Of a stretch of DNA of 42,684 nt, positions 41,215-42,684 are shown in pieces. Position numbers and translations under genes: made by a program. The stretch is taken from the NCBI GenBank assembly GCA_018063505.1, contig JAGPBF010000008.1, forward strand, positions 1-42,684. Reading direction: 5' to 3'. The notes under the pieces are model-generated. The model ran no database searches and was not told the DNA's origin. It worked only from the letters and a program-made list of their open reading frames with translations. The stretch comes from Rhodoferax sp. (GTDB lineage: Bacteria; Pseudomonadota; Gammaproteobacteria; Burkholderiales; Burkholderiaceae_C). Position 1 is the stretch's first letter. Each line of letters opens with the position of its first letter.

Positions 41215-41829
41215 ATGCCAGCACCCACGTCGAACGACAGCCTTCAAAAGATCTTCGGCCATCTGCCTTCCGAAGGTTTGGCCGCGGTAGCCGCGCTGTT
41301 CAGCCCGCGGACGGTCGAACGCAACCAGCCCGTGCTGCGCCAGGGTGACACCTGGGACACGGCCTCCATCATCCACCGCGGACTGGTGCGCATGGCCTTC
41401 ACCCGGCGCGACGGGCGCGAGTTCAACAAGAGCTTTCATTTCGACGGCATGCTGGTATGCCCGATCACCGAGGCGATGATCCGCCAGCCCTCGCTGTTCT
41501 CGATCCACACGGTCGAACCCTGCCTGCTGCTGCAGGCGCCAGCGGCGCGGCTGCGCGAATGCCTGTCGGACTTCCAGGCCTGGGAGCCCTTGCGAACGCA
41601 GTTGCTCGAGCGCCTGGTCACCCACAAGCTCGAACGCGAGTACCACCTGCTGGTCATGGACGGCCGCACCCGCTACGCCCATTTCTGCGCCAGTGCGCCG
41701 CAACTGGCCGGGCGGGTTCCGCTGGCGCAGCTGGCCACCTATCTGGGCATGACCGATGTGTCCTTGTCCCGCATACGCCGCAACTCCAGGCCGGAGTCGT
41801 CGGGCAAGTCGCCCGCGGACAGCGGCTGA
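41215..41829 (+). CDS. Crp/Fnr family transcriptional regulator
   Basis: A 204-residue regulator. The cyclic-nucleotide-binding-type beta-roll covers about residues 10-130 (VERNQPVLRQGDTWDTASII, then GLVRMAFTRRDGREFNKSF), followed by the dimer helix and the HTH_Crp module VPLAQLATYLGMTDVSLSRIRR. The cAMP-contact residues of true CRP are not evident and there are no Fnr-type N-terminal cysteines, so the effector is unknown. It is last of the plus-strand set and may sense one of its metabolites, or may serve elsewhere. Confidence 0.85.
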   Translation: MPAPTSNDSLQKIFGHLPSEGLAAVAALFSPRTVERNQPVLRQGDTWDTASIIHRGLVRMAFTRRDGREFNKSFHFDGMLVCPITEAMIRQPSLFSIHTVEPCLLLQAPAARLRECLSDFQAWEPLRTQLLERLVTHKLEREYHLLVMDGRTRYAHFCASAPQLAGRVPLAQLATYLGMTDVSLSRIRRNSRPESSGKSPADSG

Positions 41830-41949
41830 TCATTTGTTAAGGACACGGCGCGCAGGCCTGCCTACGATGGCCCGACCCGAGCGCCGATCCGCGCAGCCGA
41901 CCCACGGCGCGCTGGCCCGGCAACCCCATCCCTGCCCAGGAGACCTGCC

Positions 41950-42546
41950 ATGCGAGTCCACGCCACGCGCGCGATCGTCGAGAAGACCAGTATTGCCCTT
42001 GCCGCCGCCGTGCTCGGCCTGATGGCCGGCTTCTTCTGGACCTACAGCTACAACGTCAACCTGGCCATGCTGCAGGTCGACGGCGCCACCTACGCCACCG
42101 TGCAGTCGCTGTTCAACGTGAACGTGCGCCACGCGGCTTTCTTCATGCTGTTCTTCGGCGGCGGGCTGTTCCCGCTGCTGGCGCTGGTGATCAACCAGCG
42201 CCACTGGCGCACATCCGCGTTCTGGCTGCTGGTGGCGGCAACCGTGATCTATGTGCTGGGCATCATCGTGTTCACGCGCCAGGTGAATCTTCCGCTCAAT
42301 GCGCTGACCGAAGCCTGGAACCCAAAGCAACTGCCCGCCGACTGGTCGCAGGTTCGCGACCGCTGGAACGAGGCCAACATGACCCGCGCATGGCTGGCAT
42401 GCACCGCGTTTGCGTTGGCGCTCGCAGCGCTGGTCGTACGAGCCGATGGCGATGCGCGCGGCGAAACAGGCATTGGCCCGACGCGCAGCCTCGCGGATGG
42501 CCTCACAGAGCCAACAACTCTTGGGCCTATCGGCACTCAGAAATGA
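41950..42546 (+). CDS. DUF1772 (anthrone-oxygenase-like) membrane protein
   Basis: A 198-residue membrane protein with about four hydrophobic segments. The DUF1772 hallmark is present: GIIVFTRQVNLPLNALTEAW, followed by a WNEANMTRAW segment. These match the Arg-x-Val-Asn-x-Pro-x-Asn and Trp-x-x-x-Asn-x-x-Arg patterns of the family, which includes fungal anthrone oxygenases. The bacterial role is unproven. AGGAGA precedes the ATG. Its end overlaps by about 20 bp with a possible convergent minus-strand gene. Confidence 0.83.
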   Translation: MRVHATRAIVEKTSIALAAAVLGLMAGFFWTYSYNVNLAMLQVDGATYATVQSLFNVNVRHAAFFMLFFGGGLFPLLALVINQRHWRTSAFWLLVAATVIYVLGIIVFTRQVNLPLNALTEAWNPKQLPADWSQVRDRWNEANMTRAWLACTAFALALAALVVRADGDARGETGIGPTRSLADGLTEPTTLGPIGTQK

Positions 42547-42684
42547 AAGCGGCCAGCGCACACCCTGGTCGCCGGGCACACAGGAATGCGCCGCGAACAT
42601 TGCACGCCTGGACCGCTTCCCATTCGGCGGCGACAGGTCCCGCGCACATCACGCTCAGGTCGGGCAATTTCGGCACCGACGATT
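42527..42684 (-). CDS. 3' end of an unrecognised minus-strand reading frame
   Basis: A minus-strand frame enters from the right edge and stops at TAG 42527-42529 (about 51 codons visible). The C-terminus is cysteine-rich: VMCAGPVAAEWEAVQACNVR, then GAFLCARRPGCALAAF. Amino-acid composition looks more protein-like than the other frames. I do not recognise a family and cannot exclude a shadow frame. It overlaps the DUF1772 stop by about 20 bp. Confidence 0.3.
   Translation of the reverse strand, partial: SSVPKLPDLSVMCAGPVAAEWEAVQACNVRGAFLCARRPGCALAAFISECR

Noticed and set aside
1-42684. tRNA, rRNA, CRISPR, prophage or transposon signatures
   Set aside because: No cloverleaf-like segments, spacer arrays, integrase, transposase or terminal repeats of an insertion sequence were recognised on reading the window.

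Overview
The window is GC-rich, densely packed bacterial chromosome with short intergenic gaps. Several features point to a betaproteobacterium of the order Burkholderiales, possibly Alcaligenaceae-like: two orphan Bug-type solute receptors, a proteobacterial-type RIO1 kinase, an ECF42-like sigma factor with its DGPF partner, and the mix of aromatic-catabolism genes. This placement is inference from gene content; no rRNA or tRNA gene was seen. No prophage, transposase, integrase or CRISPR array was found.

Positions 1-22.7 kb are mostly housekeeping or accessory genes in short transcription units. They include a truncated secreted protein with an inverted-repeat operator, the DGPF/ECF42 pair, a GST, two SDR/saccharopine-type dehydrogenases, a methyltransferase, a PuuB-like flavoprotein, an EamA exporter and a RIO1 kinase. 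Next come a deletion scar of an SDR gene, an AraC regulator divergent from an AhpD-like/redoxin pair, a metallophosphoesterase, purU, a SulP transporter and an Asp/Glu racemase-like protein. The section ends with a translationally coupled PhnD-like/GGDEF-EAL signalling pair and a di-heme lipoprotein.

Positions 21.7-32.8 kb are an aromatic-catabolism block. The minus-strand genes run ligA, ligB, a pobA homologue, a Bug receptor, a Rieske oxygenase, its reductase, and a three-gene TRAP transporter. Their starts and stops abut or overlap, and a MarR gene is divergent across a good palindrome. The pobA homologue is collinear with the classical enzyme but has W201, F385 and Q72 where that enzyme uses Tyr201, Tyr385 and His72 to deprotonate its phenol. 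LigA has Leu at the position of the substrate-gating Phe103. Together these suggest a non-standard substrate, for example gallate or another 5-substituted protocatechuate, rather than plain 4-hydroxybenzoate to protocatechuate to 4,5-cleavage.

Positions 34.7-41.8 kb hold a second, plus-strand catabolic-looking set: a LysR regulator divergent from an MhpA-like hydroxylase, then a Bug receptor, an SDR lacking the catalytic Tyr/Lys, a DUF3500 protein whose ATG abuts the SDR stop, a SnoaL-like protein and a Crp/Fnr regulator. Its substrate is unknown to me, and it is the best candidate for an undescribed pathway. The window closes with a DUF1772 membrane protein and the 3' end of an unrecognised minus-strand reading frame.
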